Assembly (NCBI GenBank): GCA_964524145.1
Contig: CAZGCA010000010.1
Location: forward strand, 1-64,000
Direction: 5' to 3'
DNA: 64,000 nt
From: CAZGCA01 sp964524145
Lineage (GTDB): Bacteria; Hydrogenedentota; CAZGCA01
Part shown: positions 62,682 to 64,000 of the stretch, one piece after another
Layout: the number at the start of each line of letters is the position of its first letter
How positions within the stretch are numbered: the first letter of the stretch is position 1
Position numbers and translations under genes: made by a program
Notes under the pieces: model-generated
Databases searched by the model: none
Told to the model about the DNA's origin: nothing
The model's input: the letters and a program-made list of their open reading frames with translations, nothing else

Positions 62682-64000
62682 ATTCACAAGCGTCCCGCAC
62701 TTGTCGCAGTACTGATGGCTCTGGTCTCTGTCACGGCATACGCTGAGAACGTTTGGATTTCGTCAGACGCATACGGGGATTTGCAGGTTGTGGTTTCCGA
62801 CAGAGCGTCGGAGTCGGAGAAGTTCGCGGCTACAGAGTTCCAGAAGTATTGGAGGGAAACGACCGGGCACGATATCGGTATATCCAACCGGGCGGAGCCC
62901 GGCAAAACACACGTTTCGATTGGCCGCGAAGGAGCGGAACTTGTCGAACAAGACGATCTCGACGGGTTGGGTGACGACGGATATCTGATCCGCACTGTTC
63001 AGCCCGAGTCCATGCCTGCGATTGACGCCCTTCAGGAAGACGCCGGGCGAACCGTTTCTGCCGATAGCTACAGCCTCGTGATTGTAGGTGGGCAAAAGCG
63101 TGGCACACTGTACGGTGTCCACGAGTTTTTCAAGAACTACCTGGGTGTCCGGTGGCTTACCCCGGAGTTCACCCATGTCCCGCAGGCCCCGTCATCTCTG
63201 CCGAGGATCGATTTTCGCTATGTTCCTCCCTTCATGTACCGTGATATCTCGTATCGAGCCTTCATGCAGGACGCTCATTACGCGGTGTTCCACAAGGTCA
63301 ACGGACACTCCGTGTCTGCCATCCCTGAGCGAATGGGTGGCAACATAAGATTTGTTGGCGCCGGCGGAGGTCATACCTTCTTCGATTGTGTATCCCCCAA
63401 GGAATACGGTGAAACGCACCCGGAGTACTTCTCTGAGATCAACGGCGAACGTGTGGCGGAACAGATCGGCTCACAACTGTGCCTGTCAAACCCGGACGTC
63501 TTGCGGCTCACAATCGACGGGGTGCGGCAGTACCTGCGCAACAGCCCCCCAGAGTTTCGTCTGGTAAGCGTAGCACAAATGGACTTCTGGGGCTGGTGCA
63601 CGTGCGAGAAGTGCAAAGCGATAGATGACCGTGAGGGAAGCCCGGCTGGTTCGATAATCACATTCGTGAACAAGGTTGCCGCGGCCATCGAAGAGGAATT
63701 CCCCGAAGCGTATATCCATACGTTTGCATACCTCTATTCGCGCAAGCCACCCAAGCACGTCAAGCCGCGCGACAACGTGATCGTTCAGCTGTGCTCGATC
63801 GAATGCGATTTCAGCCGTCCGTTGTCCGACGCCAAGAGCCCGTTGAATCGCGCGTTCCAGAAGGACATAAAGGTCTGGAACAAGATCACCAAGAACCTTT
63901 TCATTTACGATTACACACAGAACTGGTGGTGTTTCCAACAACCGCACCCCAATTTCCATGTCTTTCAGCCGAACGCCAAGTTCTTTGCCGAGAACGGTGC
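62682..64000 (+). CDS. DUF4838 protein with GH67-like N-terminal domain, partial at window end
   Basis: At least 439 codons, open to the window edge. An N-terminal signal peptide (HKRPALVAVLMALVSVTAYA) is followed by a GH67/alpha-glucuronidase-like N-terminal domain: SDRASESEKFAATEFQKYW near 36, LVIVGGQKRGTLYGVHEFF near 128. DUF4838 sequence follows: GGGHTFFDCVSP near 228, FWGWCTCEKCKAIDD near 303 and HTFAYLYSRKPPKHVKP near 347. The frame has no ATG before the signal peptide. AGGAGG at 62669 points to an ATT at 62682 as start; otherwise an ATG at 62715 would cut the signal peptide. Likely an exported glycan-acting protein. Confidence 0.8.
   Translation, partial: MHKRPALVAVLMALVSVTAYAENVWISSDAYGDLQVVVSDRASESEKFAATEFQKYWRETTGHDIGISNRAEPGKTHVSIGREGAELVEQDDLDGLGDDGYLIRTVQPESMPAIDALQEDAGRTVSADSYSLVIVGGQKRGTLYGVHEFFKNYLGVRWLTPEFTHVPQAPSSLPRIDFRYVPPFMYRDISYRAFMQDAHYAVFHKVNGHSVSAIPERMGGNIRFVGAGGGHTFFDCVSPKEYGETHPEYFSEINGERVAEQIGSQLCLSNPDVLRLTIDGVRQYLRNSPPEFRLVSVAQMDFWGWCTCEKCKAIDDREGSPAGSIITFVNKVAAAIEEEFPEAYIHTFAYLYSRKPPKHVKPRDNVIVQLCSIECDFSRPLSDAKSPLNRAFQKDIKVWNKITKNLFIYDYTQNWWCFQQPHPNFHVFQPNAKFFAENG

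Overview
The window looks like the chromosome of a heterotrophic, polysaccharide-degrading bacterium of the PVC group or a neighbouring phylum (Planctomycetota, Lentisphaerota or Hydrogenedentota type). This is an inference from gene content: a formylglycine sulfatase, Gfo/Idh/MocA and isomerase-like proteins with Tat leaders, a DUF1080 protein, GH2, GH116 and DUF6259/DUF4838 glycosidase-type proteins, a pseudopilin of the H-X9-DG class, and many short palindromic dispersed repeats. No rRNA, complete tRNA or CRISPR array was seen.

Layout. 0.5-5.4 kb is a minus-strand operon: porin, REC-PAS-GGDEF regulator, sugar-phosphate isomerase and DegT aminotransferase. 5.7-17.4 kb holds a UroD-like methyltransferase, nucleoside hydrolase, PIG-L deacetylase, acyl-CoA ligase, GH116 glucosidase, an ECF sigma/anti-sigma pair and a divergent class II aldolase. 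17.5-23.6 kb is an overlapping operon of four paralogous membrane proteins with GspG-like C-terminal ends; one carries a perfect 141-bp tandem duplication. 24-33.7 kb has a DUF2851 protein, a GPH-type sugar transporter, a Tat-exported isomerase-like protein, an ArsC-like/TIM-barrel fusion, an esterase and a DUF1080 protein. Recombinase tails, IS3 fragments and gene stumps are scattered among them.

34.3-38.8 kb is the most unusual part: a compact minus-strand operon encoding an orotidine-5'-phosphate decarboxylase-like enzyme, a GHKL ATPase with a STAS-like front, a protein with two degenerate phosphoribosyltransferase-like domains, and a TIR protein. It is bracketed by 83-bp direct repeats and by IS3 and recombinase debris. 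It resembles an immune or stress system whose signal or substrate could be a nucleotide; no known system with this set comes to my mind.

39.9-48.6 kb returns to carbohydrate genes: GH2, a pseudopilin, a lipoprotein, an esterase-like fusion with Glu where the nucleophile Ser should be, and a Gfo/Idh oxidoreductase. 49.4-56.2 kb is a second accessory zone. A DUF433/PIN-like toxin-antitoxin pair sits between two copies of the 3' end of the ComM/YifB gene. It is followed by a DUF1883 gene, a 51-codon basic ORF, a sigma-like/unknown/ImmA-protease operon and HicBA. 56.5-64 kb has an RhlE helicase, a sulfatase, an IS3 fragment, a DUF6259 protein and a DUF4838 protein that runs off the window. All assignments come from reading motifs by eye; no database search was run.
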